Of a stretch of DNA of 53,484 nt, positions 1 to 8,432 are shown in pieces. The stretch comes from Pseudomonas sp. CHM02 (GTDB lineage: Bacteria > Pseudomonadota > Gammaproteobacteria > Pseudomonadales > Pseudomonadaceae). Position 1 is the stretch's first letter. The number at the start of each line of letters is the position of its first letter. Under the pieces are notes generated by a model. The model saw only the letters and a list, made by a program, of their open reading frames with translations. It did no database searches and had not been told where the DNA came from. The stretch is taken from the NCBI RefSeq assembly GCF_000612585.1, contig NZ_JFCA01000047.1, positions 1 to 53,484 of the forward strand, written 5' to 3'. The translations under genes and the position numbers were made by a program.

Positions 1-45
1 CGCGAATGCAGTGAGTCAGTCGCTGCTAATATTGCTTGATAAACC

Positions 46-75
46 GCATTCGCGAGCAAGCCCGCTCCCACAACA
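46..75. repeat. Single REP-like arm
   Basis: The stretch reads CGCATTCGCGAGCAAGCCCG followed by CTCCCACAA. It is the right-hand arm of the GTGGGAGCGGGCTTGCTCGCGAA repeat family that occurs several times in this window. A partner arm would lie to the left, outside the window, or be absent. It sits just after the stop codon of the minus-strand AraC-type regulator gene. Confidence 0.7.
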
Positions 76-89
76 GCCGGTTTCCACAC

Positions 90-968
90 TCAACTGGGTG
101 GCGTTTCGGTTTTCAATTGCTCGCGAAACGCCTTGGGTGAGAACCCGACCCGGCGGCGGAACAGCCGAGAGAAGTTGGTCGGGTCGGAAAAACCCAGCAC
201 CTCCGACATTTCATTGATGGTCATGCTGGTGTAGGTCAGCAGGCGCTTGGCCTCCAGCAATTGGCGGTCGTGCATGATCTGCAGCGCAGGCTGCCCACCC
301 AACTCCCGGCACGTCCCGTTCAGGTGTGAGACCGAGATGCCCAGCTTGTGGGCCAGGTCTTCGATCTTCGGGTGTTCGCGGTAATGCTGTTCGACCAACT
401 GGGTAAAGCGCCGGAAGTATTCACGCCCCCGTGGGGCCCGAGGGTGGCGACGCTGGATGGCCTGGCGGCTGATCCACACCAGCAGCACGCTGACCAGTGC
501 GTGCATCATCATGTCCCGCGCCGGTTGTTCATCGGCGTACTCATCCTGCAAGCGGACGAACAGGCTGTTCAGGTAATCACTGTCCTTGCCTGCCGGGTAA
601 CTGCCCAGCGCCTGCAAGGCCTCTACCGTGGTGCCCAACTGCGTCTGCAAATGGCTGACCAGCGGCGCCGCGAGCGTCACCACGTAACCTTCGACATCCT
701 CGGAAAAACGAAACCCGTGCACACACAGCGGCGGTAATACCTGCAGGGTCGCCTCGTTCAGGGTGGTGCGCTGACCTTCTATTTCAAGCTGTGCCTGGCC
801 TTTGTGCACGTACAGCAACTGGCACAGATCCGCGTGCCGGTGGGGCTGGATTTCCCACTGGTATTCCCGGCTGCGTCGGGAAATGGTTTCGCAGTGCAAC
901 AAATCGGGGGTCGGCCATTGCTGGTTTTCCCCGTAAAGCTTGAAGACCGGAATTGCGGTTTTGGTCAT
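90..968 (-). CDS. pobR: AraC-family regulator of p-hydroxybenzoate catabolism (PobR/PobC type)
   Basis: A 292-residue AraC/XylS-family transcription factor. The N-terminal half (about residues 20-120) has the cupin-like effector-binding layout, with a QPHRHADLCQLLYV stretch. The C-terminal 100 residues hold two helix-turn-helix segments: IEDLAHKLGISVSHLNGTCR, then MTINEMSEVLGFSDPTNFSR followed by LFRRRVGFSPKAFR, the family signature. It is transcribed away from pobA across a 180-bp gap, the usual arrangement of a local activator and its target. From that context it is expected to bind p-hydroxybenzoate and activate pobA. In Pseudomonas the pobA regulator is of AraC type, unlike the IclR-type PobR of Acinetobacter. 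The family call is firm; the effector is inferred from the neighbour. Confidence 0.88.
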   Translation of the reverse strand: MTKTAIPVFKLYGENQQWPTPDLLHCETISRRSREYQWEIQPHRHADLCQLLYVHKGQAQLEIEGQRTTLNEATLQVLPPLCVHGFRFSEDVEGYVVTLAAPLVSHLQTQLGTTVEALQALGSYPAGKDSDYLNSLFVRLQDEYADEQPARDMMMHALVSVLLVWISRQAIQRRHPRAPRGREYFRRFTQLVEQHYREHPKIEDLAHKLGISVSHLNGTCRELGGQPALQIMHDRQLLEAKRLLTYTSMTINEMSEVLGFSDPTNFSRLFRRRVGFSPKAFREQLKTETPPS

Positions 969-1148
969 GGTTTCAATCCGATACTCAGGAGAGTGGTGCG
1001 GTAATCGCCCCGATTGGCAAAAAGCGCAGGCTTTGTCTCAGTTTTCACCTTCTTATGCCGGCCACTCAAGTGAAAAATGTCAGCTACAAGACCAATGACA
1101 ATTCTTTCACCCCATCCGTTCGGATGGAGCTTGCGGGCGATAAAAATA

Positions 1149-2342
1149 ATGAAAACGCTGAAAACCCAAGTCGCCATCATCGGCGCCGGTCCTTCGGGAC
1201 TGTTGCTCGGCCAACTGCTGCACAATGCCGGGATCGAGACCCTTATCCTAGAGCGCCAGAGCGCCGATTACGTGCAAGGCCGCATCCGTGCCGGGGTGCT
1301 GGAGCAAGGCATGGTCGACCTGCTGAGGCAGGCGGGCGTCAGCCAGCGCATGGACACCGAAGGCCTGGTGCATGATGGCTTCGAATTGGCGCTCAATGGC
1401 CAGCTTACCCACATCGACCTCAAGGCGCTGACCGGCGGTCAGTCGGTGATGATCTACGGCCAGACCGAAGTCACCCGCGACCTGATGGCCGCTCGCACCG
1501 CCGCTGGCGCCATCACCCTGTACGAGGCCCGTGACGTGCAGCCCCACGGACTCAAAAGTGATCGGCCCTGGCTCACGTTCGAGCATCAGGGCGAAGCCTT
1601 TCGCCTGGAGTGCGACTACATCGCCGGTTGCGATGGTTTCCATGGTGTAGCGCGCCAATCGATCCCGGCCGATTCACTCAAGGTGTTCGAGCGGGTCTAC
1701 CCCTTCGGCTGGCTGGGCATCCTCGCCGATACGCCGCCGGTGCACGCTGAACTGGTGTACGCCAAGCACCCGCATGGCTTTGCCTTGTGCAGCATGCGTT
1801 CACCGACCCGCAGCCGTTATTACCTGCAAGTGCCGGTGGACGAACCGATTGACGAATGGCCCGATGCGCGCTTCTGGGACGAACTGAAAACGCGTCTGCC
1901 CAGCCATCTTGCCGAGGACCTGGTAACCGGCCCATCGATTGAAAAAAGCATCGCCCCGCTGCGCAGTTTCGTGGTGGAACCAATGCAGTACGGGCGCCTG
2001 TTCCTGCTGGGCGACGCGGCGCATATCGTACCGCCCACCGGCGCCAAGGGTTTGAACCTGGCGGCCAGTGATGTGAGTACGCTGTATCGGATCTTGCTCA
2101 AGGTCTACGGCGAAGGACGGCTGGACTTGCTGGAGCGCTACTCTGCCATCTGCCTGCGGCGGGTCTGGAAGGCCGAGCGGTTTTCCTGGTGGATGACCTC
2201 GATGTTGCATCAGTTTCCCGAGGCGGACGGTTTCAGCCAGCGCATCGCCGAGAGTGAGCTCGATTACTTCATCCACTCCGAGGCGGGGCGCAAGACTCTC
2301 GCAGAAAATTACGTCGGACTTCCTTACGAAGCTATCGAATAG
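1149..2342 (+). CDS. pobA: 4-hydroxybenzoate 3-monooxygenase
   Basis: FAD- and NADPH-dependent hydroxylase turning 4-hydroxybenzoate into protocatechuate, feeding the beta-ketoadipate pathway. The 397-residue protein begins MKTLKTQVAIIGAGPSG, with the Rossmann GxGxxG at residues 12-17. It carries the second FAD/NADPH motif around CDYIAGCDGFHG and the FAD-binding GDAAHIVPPTGAKGLNLA near residue 290. The tyrosines matching Y201 and Y385 of the well-studied P. fluorescens enzyme are kept in RSRYYLQV and ENYVGLPYE. The family length is 394, so the ATG at 1149 is preferred over an in-frame ATG 72 bases upstream, which adds residues foreign to the family. Regulation is probably by the divergent AraC-type gene. 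No pca genes are present in this window. Confidence 0.96.
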   Translation: MKTLKTQVAIIGAGPSGLLLGQLLHNAGIETLILERQSADYVQGRIRAGVLEQGMVDLLRQAGVSQRMDTEGLVHDGFELALNGQLTHIDLKALTGGQSVMIYGQTEVTRDLMAARTAAGAITLYEARDVQPHGLKSDRPWLTFEHQGEAFRLECDYIAGCDGFHGVARQSIPADSLKVFERVYPFGWLGILADTPPVHAELVYAKHPHGFALCSMRSPTRSRYYLQVPVDEPIDEWPDARFWDELKTRLPSHLAEDLVTGPSIEKSIAPLRSFVVEPMQYGRLFLLGDAAHIVPPTGAKGLNLAASDVSTLYRILLKVYGEGRLDLLERYSAICLRRVWKAERFSWWMTSMLHQFPEADGFSQRIAESELDYFIHSEAGRKTLAENYVGLPYEAIE

Positions 2343-2408
2343 CCTGCTATCGTATCGAGCATTCCCGTGGGCCGCCTTTTCCCGCGGGCCCTGCTCGAAG
2401 GTTCCGCC

Positions 2409-3926
2409 GTGACGCACCTCAACCAGCCCGTTCCGCCGCTGCCCGCCGTGCGCAGCATCCTCGCCTCGCTGATGATGGCGATCTTCCTGGGGGCTCTGGA
2501 CCAGACCATTGTCGCCGTGTCCATGCCGGCCATTTCCGCACAGTTCCACGACGTCAACCTGCTGGCCTGGGTCATCTCCGGCTACATGGTGGCGATGACC
2601 GTGGCGGTGCCGATCTACGGCAAGCTCGGCGACCTGTACGGACGACGGCCGATGATGCTGATCGGCATGGGCCTGTTCACCCTGGCCTCGCTGTTCTGCG
2701 GCATGGCGCAAAGCATGGAGCAATTGGTGCTGGCGCGGATCCTCCAAGGCATCGGTGCTGGCGGCATGATATCGGTGAGCCAGGCGATCATCGGCGACAT
2801 CATCCCGCCCCGCGAACGTGGGCGCTACCAGGGCTATTTCAGCAGCATGTACGCGGTGGCCAGCGTCGCCGGGCCGGTGCTCGGCGGCTACATGACCGAG
2901 TACCTGTCGTGGCGCTGGGTGTTTCTGATCAACCTGCCTTTGGGCGCTGGCGCCTGGTACGTGGCCCATCGCACCCTGGTCGGGCTGCCGGTGCCGCAGC
3001 GCAAGCCGATCATCGATTACCTCGGTACTGTGCTGATGATCGTCGGCCTGACCGCCTTGCTGCTGGGCATCACCGAAATCGGCCAGGGCCATCATTGGCG
3101 CGACGACGAAGTGCTGGGGCTGTTGATGATTGCTCTGGTGGCGTTGACGGTGTTTGTCTGGCATGAGCGCCGTGCGCGTGAGCCGTTGTTGCCGATGCAT
3201 CTGTTCGCCAACCGCAGTGCAGTGTTGTGCTGGTGCACGATCTTTTTCACCAGCTTCCAGGCGATTTCCCTGACCGTACTGATGCCGTTGCGTTATCAGA
3301 CGGTGACCGGTTCCGGGGCCGACAGTGCGGCCCTGCACCTGCTGCCGCTGGCGATGGGGTTGCCGATGGGCGCCTATTTTGCCGGGCGCATGACCTCGGT
3401 GACCGGGCGCTATAAACCGATGATCCTCAGCGGCGCGCTGCTGAGCCCCTTTGCAATCCTCGGCATGGCCATGAGCGCACCCCAGGCGGTGGGGCTGACG
3501 GCGATGTTCATGCTGCTGTGCGGGATCGCTGCCGGCATGCAGTTCCCCACCTCGCTGGTGGGCACGCAAAACTCGGTGGAACAACGCGACATCGGCGTCG
3601 CCACCAGTACCACCAACCTGTTCCGTTCCCTCGGCGGGGCAGTGGGGGTCGCGTGCATGTCGGCGCTGTTGCTGGCGCTGTTGCAGGATTCGAGCTTCGC
3701 CCACCTGGCCAGCGGCGCGCTGGTGAGCGAAGGCAGCTCTGGCAACGTACTGCTCGACGGCCTCAACGCCGCCCCCGGCCCGGCGCAAGACGCCCTGCGG
3801 GGAGAACTGGCGGTGACGTTCCGGCATTTGCTGATGGTGAGCGCCGCGGTATCGCTGCTCGGGCTCGCGGCAGCAATCGCAATGCCGAACCGAGTGCTGC
3901 GCGGCCGTGAGGACAAAGCCAAATAA
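2409..3926 (+). CDS. MFS transporter, DHA2 (EmrB/QacA-like) family
   Basis: Inner-membrane proton-coupled exporter of the major facilitator superfamily, 505 residues from a GTG start with a GAAGG ribosome-binding site at 2397-2401. An in-frame ATG at 2367 lacks such a site. The sequence has the DHA2 hallmark LGALDQTIVAVSMPAIS in helix 1 and the loop motif GKLGDLYGRRPMML between helices 2 and 3. Motif C-like glycines lie in SVAGPVLGGYMTEYLSWRWV, with about 14 hydrophobic segments in all. It follows pobA by 66 bases in the same direction, so it may be co-transcribed and move an aromatic acid or related compound. DHA2 members mostly export drugs or metabolites, and the substrate cannot be read from the sequence. 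Confidence 0.88.
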   Translation: MTHLNQPVPPLPAVRSILASLMMAIFLGALDQTIVAVSMPAISAQFHDVNLLAWVISGYMVAMTVAVPIYGKLGDLYGRRPMMLIGMGLFTLASLFCGMAQSMEQLVLARILQGIGAGGMISVSQAIIGDIIPPRERGRYQGYFSSMYAVASVAGPVLGGYMTEYLSWRWVFLINLPLGAGAWYVAHRTLVGLPVPQRKPIIDYLGTVLMIVGLTALLLGITEIGQGHHWRDDEVLGLLMIALVALTVFVWHERRAREPLLPMHLFANRSAVLCWCTIFFTSFQAISLTVLMPLRYQTVTGSGADSAALHLLPLAMGLPMGAYFAGRMTSVTGRYKPMILSGALLSPFAILGMAMSAPQAVGLTAMFMLLCGIAAGMQFPTSLVGTQNSVEQRDIGVATSTTNLFRSLGGAVGVACMSALLLALLQDSSFAHLASGALVSEGSSGNVLLDGLNAAPGPAQDALRGELAVTFRHLLMVSAAVSLLGLAAAIAMPNRVLRGREDKAK

Positions 3927-4037
3927 ACTGCCCGGACGCTAAACCAACCGCAACCACGATGCGAAGCGCGCCGCTCTTGATCTTGCCGTTGCTTTTGATC
4001 TCAGGCGCCCCCCACATCCAGGTCGCCTGTCAGGCCG

Positions 4038-4064
4038 CTTTCGCGGGCAAGCCCGCTCCCACGG
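4038..4064. repeat. Single REP-like arm
   Basis: The sequence GCTTTCGCGGGCAAGCCCGC followed by TCCCACG is a lone arm of the same REP family. It lies between the convergent exporter and Cache-protein genes. The rest of this 211-bp gap shows no gene. Confidence 0.6.
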
Positions 4065-4137
4065 TTGGATCGCGGGGTAACAGTTGAATAACGGTCGGCT
4101 GTCAGGCCCTCACCGCAAATCGTATTTCAACGTTCCA

Positions 4138-4977
4138 TCAAGGGCTGTAGTACCCGACCGCCACCATGAAATGCCCCGCCTTGCGCACATACGCATGCTT
4201 ATTCTCGACCTTATCGGTCACCGGGTTCTTCCAGCGGTACTTGTATTCCCCCTGATCCTGCTCGGCCATCAACTTCAGGATCGGCTCTCCCACCGGCCGG
4301 CCATCCGGATCCTTGATCTTGCTGAAATCGGTATTGACCAGCCGCAGGTTGGTACCGTGGGCCACATAGCGCTTGGTCTTGAGGTCCACCACAAACACAT
4401 AGAGGTCATCCTGCAGGAAGCCTCCCTGCAATGAGTTGATGGCCTTGAGCGTGCCCGCTTCATCCTTGAGCAGCGCGCTCACCGCCTTATTGCGCAGGGC
4501 CCTGGCCTGTTCCGGAGTGGCCCGTGGCAAGTAATAACCCACCGCCAGGATGCGTTCGCCCACGCGCTGATAAAACACGTGTTTATGTTCGATCTTGCCG
4601 TCGTTCCAGTTCTGCCAGCGGTAATCGGCCTGCTGGATGCCCTGGCCTTCCGGAACCTTGAGCGCGTCCTTGAAGGACTGGCGCAGATCCGGTCCCAATA
4701 CGTCGGACACATCGCGGCCGATCAAGGCGGAAGAGGGCCCGCCACTGGCCAGCAGCACACCCTGGGTGTCGACCACGAACACATAGCGGTCCTGGTCGAT
4801 GAACTCGCCTTGCCGGCTGAAGGCGGCAAAGGCCTTGTCGCCGTTGCTCTGGTAGTAAGCCAGGGCTTTTTCCAGCAATGCCTTGGCTGCCTGCGCGTCC
4901 TCGTCCTGAGTCGTGGCGGCGTGCACCTGGCTGAAACACAACAGCAGCAGCCAAGTGAGTCGGAGCAGTCCCTTCAT
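4138..4977 (-). CDS. Periplasmic protein with two tandem Cache domains
   Basis: A 279-residue exported protein. Residues 1-20 (MKGLLRLTWLLLLCFSQVHA) form a classical signal peptide. Two copies of a single-Cache (Cache_2-type) sensor fold follow. The first has RYVFVVDTQGVLLASGG and ends at ILAVGYYLP; the second has LYVFVVDLKTKRYVAHG and ends at FMVAVGYYSP, the final residues. Each copy is preceded by a helix rich in Ala and Lys. Cache domains normally bind small ligands as the periplasmic part of chemoreceptors or kinases. Here no transmembrane helix or signalling domain follows, so the protein should be a free periplasmic binding module. The ligand and any partner are unknown. The adjacent periplasmic dehydratase gene, 50 bases upstream on the same strand, may be co-expressed. 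Confidence 0.82.
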   Translation of the reverse strand: MKGLLRLTWLLLLCFSQVHAATTQDEDAQAAKALLEKALAYYQSNGDKAFAAFSRQGEFIDQDRYVFVVDTQGVLLASGGPSSALIGRDVSDVLGPDLRQSFKDALKVPEGQGIQQADYRWQNWNDGKIEHKHVFYQRVGERILAVGYYLPRATPEQARALRNKAVSALLKDEAGTLKAINSLQGGFLQDDLYVFVVDLKTKRYVAHGTNLRLVNTDFSKIKDPDGRPVGEPILKLMAEQDQGEYKYRWKNPVTDKVENKHAYVRKAGHFMVAVGYYSP

Positions 4978-5027
4978 GGCCTATCCCTCGTTATTGTTGG
5001 TGTGACCACAGCGTAGACGCCCGTGGC

Positions 5028-5801
5028 TCAAGGTGCCGCCAGCCATTGATTGACGATGCCGTCATACACCCCGGTGGCGACGCTCAGGTGCAACCACTGG
5101 TCGACGTAACTCTTCCACGCCACATCATCGCGTGGCAGCAGAAAGGCTTTCTCACTGTATTGCATCTGCCGCTCCGGGTTGACCGCACACAGCCCAGGCT
5201 TGAGCTTTTGCTGGTAACGCGCTTCGCTGGCGTCAGTGATCATCACGTCGGCCTTGCCCGCCAGCAGTTCGTCAAAGATGGTCACGTTGTCATGCAAGCG
5301 AATGTTCGCCTGGCCGAGGTGCGCGCGGGCAAACACTTCGTTGGTACCGCCCGCCGGCTCGATCACCCGCACCTGGGGCTGGTTGATCTGCTCGACGGTC
5401 TGGTAGCGCTTCACATCGGCGCAGCGCACCAGCGGGATCTTGCCATCCACGCCCAGGGCCTGGCTGAAGAACGCCTTTTTCTGGCGTTCCAGGGACACGG
5501 AAATGCCGCCCACGGCGATATCGCAGCGCTGGGCCAGGAAATCCGGCATCAGGGTTTTCCAGGTGGTAGGCACCCATGTGATGTTGGCGTTGAGGCTCTT
5601 GGCCAGGGACTCGGCCATGGCAATGTCGATGCCTTCATAGCGGCCGTCGGCACGCAGCGAGGTATAGGGCTTGTAGTCACCGGTGGTGCAGACCGTGAGC
5701 GTGCCGCGCTCAAGCACCTGGTCAAGGCGCGAAGGGGCCGTGTCGGCCAGGGCGCTGGTTGTCAGGCTTGCCAGTACACACAGGGCTAAAGGTGCTTTCA
5801 T
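5028..5801 (-). CDS. pheC: Periplasmic cyclohexadienyl (arogenate/prephenate) dehydratase-like protein
   Basis: A 257-residue exported protein of the periplasmic solute-binding-protein fold. The start at 5801 (MKAPLALCVLASLTTSALA) gives a clean signal peptide; a longer in-frame extension to 5867 would mask it. It matches PheC of P. aeruginosa as I recall it: SRLDQVLERGTLTV, TTGDYKPYTSL, ISVSLERQKKAFFS, GGTNEVFARAHLGQANIRLH, DNVTIFDELLAGKADVMITD, LCAVNP and EKAFLLPRDD followed by YVDQWLH. PheC converts prephenate to phenylpyruvate or arogenate to phenylalanine in the periplasm. An amino-acid ABC-transporter binding protein is the alternative, but no permease or ATPase gene lies nearby. The shared motifs favour the enzyme. 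Confidence 0.75.
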   Translation of the reverse strand: MKAPLALCVLASLTTSALADTAPSRLDQVLERGTLTVCTTGDYKPYTSLRADGRYEGIDIAMAESLAKSLNANITWVPTTWKTLMPDFLAQRCDIAVGGISVSLERQKKAFFSQALGVDGKIPLVRCADVKRYQTVEQINQPQVRVIEPAGGTNEVFARAHLGQANIRLHDNVTIFDELLAGKADVMITDASEARYQQKLKPGLCAVNPERQMQYSEKAFLLPRDDVAWKSYVDQWLHLSVATGVYDGIVNQWLAAP

Positions 5802-5840
5802 GCGGTGGAATCCTCGGGGCAGGGTGAGGCTGTTGTTTTT

Positions 5841-5937
5841 GTAGGCGCGAGCTGGCTCGCGAAGCACTCAAGGATGTCGAGTTTAGCCTGACGCCCCGCG
5901 TCATCGTAACGTCCTTCGCGAGCAAGCTCGCTTCTAC
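5841..5937. repeat. REPIN-like inverted repeat
   Basis: The left arm GTAGGCGCGAGCTGGCTCGC followed by GAAG pairs with the right arm CTTCGCGAGCAAGCTCGCTT followed by CTAC; about 50 bases separate them. Each arm is itself a short palindrome (GCGAGCTGGCTCGC; GCGAGCAAGCTCGC). This is the GAGCGAGCTTGCTCGCGAA subfamily of Pseudomonas REPs. Confidence 0.75.
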
Positions 5938-6238
5938 AGAGGCAAGCAGCGTGACATTGGTGCGGCGAATGTTTAGCCAAGTTGCAACCAAACTCCGTCA
6001 ACCCTGAATTTACCCACCTATGCAGGCATGTGACGCTGGCGGTTATCTCTAGCACTGTGATCCCCGCATGGACGGCTCCTCCGATACCCACCCCGCGACA
6101 CTGCCGTCCGATCTCGCGTTCTGGGCCCTGTTCCACTGCCGACACGCACGCCCACCAGATACCGCATTCCTACGTTGATCCATCCCCTGGATGGCGCGCA
6201 CCTGTGCGCCTGCCCGACACCTACGTATGAGAATGCCC
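5938..6238. other. Intergenic stretch with no recognisable gene
   Basis: Together with the REPIN before it, this makes a 437-base gap between the PheC-like gene and the glutamine-synthetase-family gene, which point away from each other. Short open frames here have no recognisable family or good ribosome-binding site. It presumably holds the two divergent promoters; I could not pick out a convincing -35/-10 pair. Confidence 0.5.
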
Positions 6239-7609
6239 ATGAGTGTTTTTGCCAGCCTGCACGAAGCCCAGTCTTTCCTTGAACACAACCCGGACATCGA
6301 GATGTTCGAGTTGTTTATCCTCGACAACAACGGCGTACCACGCGGCAAGTTGTTGCATCGCGATGAACTGCTGGCGGTGTATGAAAGCGGCCGCCCCTTG
6401 CCCAGCACCATCCTTGGCCTGACCATCAACGGCGACGACGTGGAAAACTCCGGGCTGGTCTGGGAGGTCGGCGATATCGACTGTCGCGCCTACCCGATCA
6501 GCGGCAGTTTGCAACGCATGCCGTGGCGGCTGATTCCCACCGCCGCCGTGCAGGTCAGCATGCACCCGACCGAAGGCCTGCCCGCCACCGTGGCCGACCC
6601 TCGGCATTTGCTCGCCAAGGTGATCGATGGCCTCAAGGCCGATGGTTACTACCCGGTGATGGCGGCGGAGCTGGAGTTCTACCTGCTCGACCAGAAGCCG
6701 GACAGCAATGGCCGTCCGCAACCGGCGCGCGATGTCGACGGTGGGCGCCCGCGCTCGACCCAGGTTTATGGCCTGCGAGAGCTGGAGCAGATCGAGCCCT
6801 TCCTCGCCGACCTCTACAGCGCCTGCAAACTGCAAGGCATCCCGGCGCGCACGGCGATTTCCGAATACGCGCCGGGCCAGGTGGAGATCACCCTGGAGCA
6901 TCGCATCGACGCCCTGCAAGCCATGGACGAAGCCGTGCGCTACAAACGCCTGGTCAAAGGCGTGGCACATAAACACGGGATGGCCGCCTGCTTCATGGCC
7001 AAGCCGTTCGACGACTTGGCGGGCACCGGCATGCACATGCACGTGAGCCTGGCGGACGCCGAGGGCAACAACCTGTTCGCCAGCGAAGCCACGGACGGCA
7101 CGCCGCTGTTGCGCCAGGCCGTGGGCGGCATGCTCAGCACCTTGCTTGATTCACTGCTGATGTTCTGCCCCAACGCCAACTCATACCGCCGCTTCCAGAC
7201 CAACAGTTACGCTCCGCTGGCCGCCACCTGGGGCGTGGACAACCGCACCGTCAGCCTGCGCGTGCCCGGCGGGCCGGCCAACTCGCGGCACATCGAACAC
7301 CGCATCTGCGGCGCCGACGCCAACCCCTACCTGGCCGCCGCGGCGATCCTGGCCGGCATCCATCGCGGCATCCGTGAACAACGCGACCCCGGCGCCCCGG
7401 TAGAAGGCAACGGTTACGCCCAGGCCAAGGAATTGCTGCCCACGGACTGGTTGACCACCCTGCGTGCACTCGAAGGTTCAAGCTGGGCGCGAGAGGCATT
7501 CGGCACAGAATTCCTCGGCGTGTACCTGGCGGTAAAACGCGCCGAATATCGCCAGTTCATGGGTGAAGTGGGGGAGCAGGATTGGCGCTGGTATTTGCAT
7601 CAGGCGTGA
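6239..7609 (+). CDS. Glutamine synthetase family protein (gamma-glutamylpolyamine synthetase-like)
   Basis: A 457-residue ATP-dependent ligase of the glutamine synthetase superfamily. Visible family motifs are MAAELEFYLLD (metal-binding glutamates), EYAPGQVEITLEH, KHGMAACFMAKPFDDLAGTG then MHMHVSL (ATP and glutamate site), and NANSYRRF followed by WGVDNRTVSLRVP and IEHRICGADANPYLAAAAIL. The length and the SYRRF..WG.DNRT pattern place it with the PuuA/Spu group that gamma-glutamylates polyamines or other amines, rather than with GlnA, which has the Tyr adenylylation loop. No polyamine genes sit beside it, so the amine substrate is open. Several closely spaced ATGs exist (6191, 6227, 6233, 6239). 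The last gives MSVFASLHEAQ, the usual N-terminus, with GAGAA-like bases just upstream. Confidence 0.85.
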   Translation: MSVFASLHEAQSFLEHNPDIEMFELFILDNNGVPRGKLLHRDELLAVYESGRPLPSTILGLTINGDDVENSGLVWEVGDIDCRAYPISGSLQRMPWRLIPTAAVQVSMHPTEGLPATVADPRHLLAKVIDGLKADGYYPVMAAELEFYLLDQKPDSNGRPQPARDVDGGRPRSTQVYGLRELEQIEPFLADLYSACKLQGIPARTAISEYAPGQVEITLEHRIDALQAMDEAVRYKRLVKGVAHKHGMAACFMAKPFDDLAGTGMHMHVSLADAEGNNLFASEATDGTPLLRQAVGGMLSTLLDSLLMFCPNANSYRRFQTNSYAPLAATWGVDNRTVSLRVPGGPANSRHIEHRICGADANPYLAAAAILAGIHRGIREQRDPGAPVEGNGYAQAKELLPTDWLTTLRALEGSSWAREAFGTEFLGVYLAVKRAEYRQFMGEVGEQDWRWYLHQA

Positions 7610-7710
7610 GCGGATTGACGGTAGTGAGGGTTTCGACCTTTTTTTCACGTTGCAGTGGTTAAGCTGCAAATCAAGGTCGTTCACTGCCGTTCCACCCCTA
7701 TGAGCCCGCG

Positions 7711-8310
7711 ATGTCGCCACAACCACCTTCCTCCATCGAGATCGAATACGCCGAGCGCTGCGACCGTGAGCACGCCAGGGTCTGCGGCGAAACGCGCCCG
7801 CCCGGATTGCGGCGGCGCCTGGCGTCGTGGCGCGATGAGTGGTTGGTACGCCAGGCGCTGAAAGTCGCCGGTGAACCTGGGCTGGTGCTGGACCTGGCCT
7901 GCGGATCCGGGCGCTTCTGGCCGGTGTTGGCCGAACACATCAACCGGGTGATCCTGGCGTCGGACAATTCCCAGGACATGCTCGACCATGCCCGCACCCA
8001 CCACCCGGCGTCCTTGCTCAAGCGCGTCAAGACATTCCAGGGCTCGGCGTTTTCCATCGGTCTGTCGGCGAATGCGGTGGACTGCATTTTCTGCCTGGAA
8101 TTGTTTCGGCATGTGCCCAGCAGCGAAGGGCGGCAGGCGCTGCTGCGCGAGTTTCACCGGGTCAGCCGTGACACGGTGATTGTCTCTGTCAGTTCTCGTA
8201 CTGCGGTTGAGGACGAGTTTCGCCAGGCTGGCTTCAAGGTCCTGCACCACCAGGAATTCATGCCAGGCTCAAGCCTGTGGCGGGTCTACGTGCTGCGTAA
8301 GAGAGGATAA
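7711..8310 (+). CDS. Class I SAM-dependent methyltransferase
   Basis: A 199-residue soluble protein with the Rossmann-type methyltransferase core. Motif I is GLVLDLACGSGRFWPVLAE (about residues 56-74), the acidic motif II is VILASDNSQDMLDHA, and AVDCIFCLELFRHVP corresponds to motif IV. The first 50 residues (EIEYAERCDREHARVCGETR) are charged and match no domain I know. The substrate cannot be told. It lies alone on the plus strand between the ligase gene and rnd, with about 100-bp gaps on either side. Confidence 0.82.
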   Translation: MSPQPPSSIEIEYAERCDREHARVCGETRPPGLRRRLASWRDEWLVRQALKVAGEPGLVLDLACGSGRFWPVLAEHINRVILASDNSQDMLDHARTHHPASLLKRVKTFQGSAFSIGLSANAVDCIFCLELFRHVPSSEGRQALLREFHRVSRDTVIVSVSSRTAVEDEFRQAGFKVLHHQEFMPGSSLWRVYVLRKRG

Positions 8311-8432
8311 GCCCCGTCTGTCGGACTATTCTTCATATCCTGTCGGAGTTTTCATGGACGCCTGTGCACTGCGGATGCTCGCAAGTCCCTTTCGCGATAT
8401 ATACTGCGCGCCATTCTTCAAGGGAGAGCCGT

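Noticed and set aside
1800..3827. 675-residue minus-strand frame opposite pobA and the exporter
   Set aside because: It is rich in Gln, His, Arg and Gly and crosses two well-supported plus-strand genes; a shadow.
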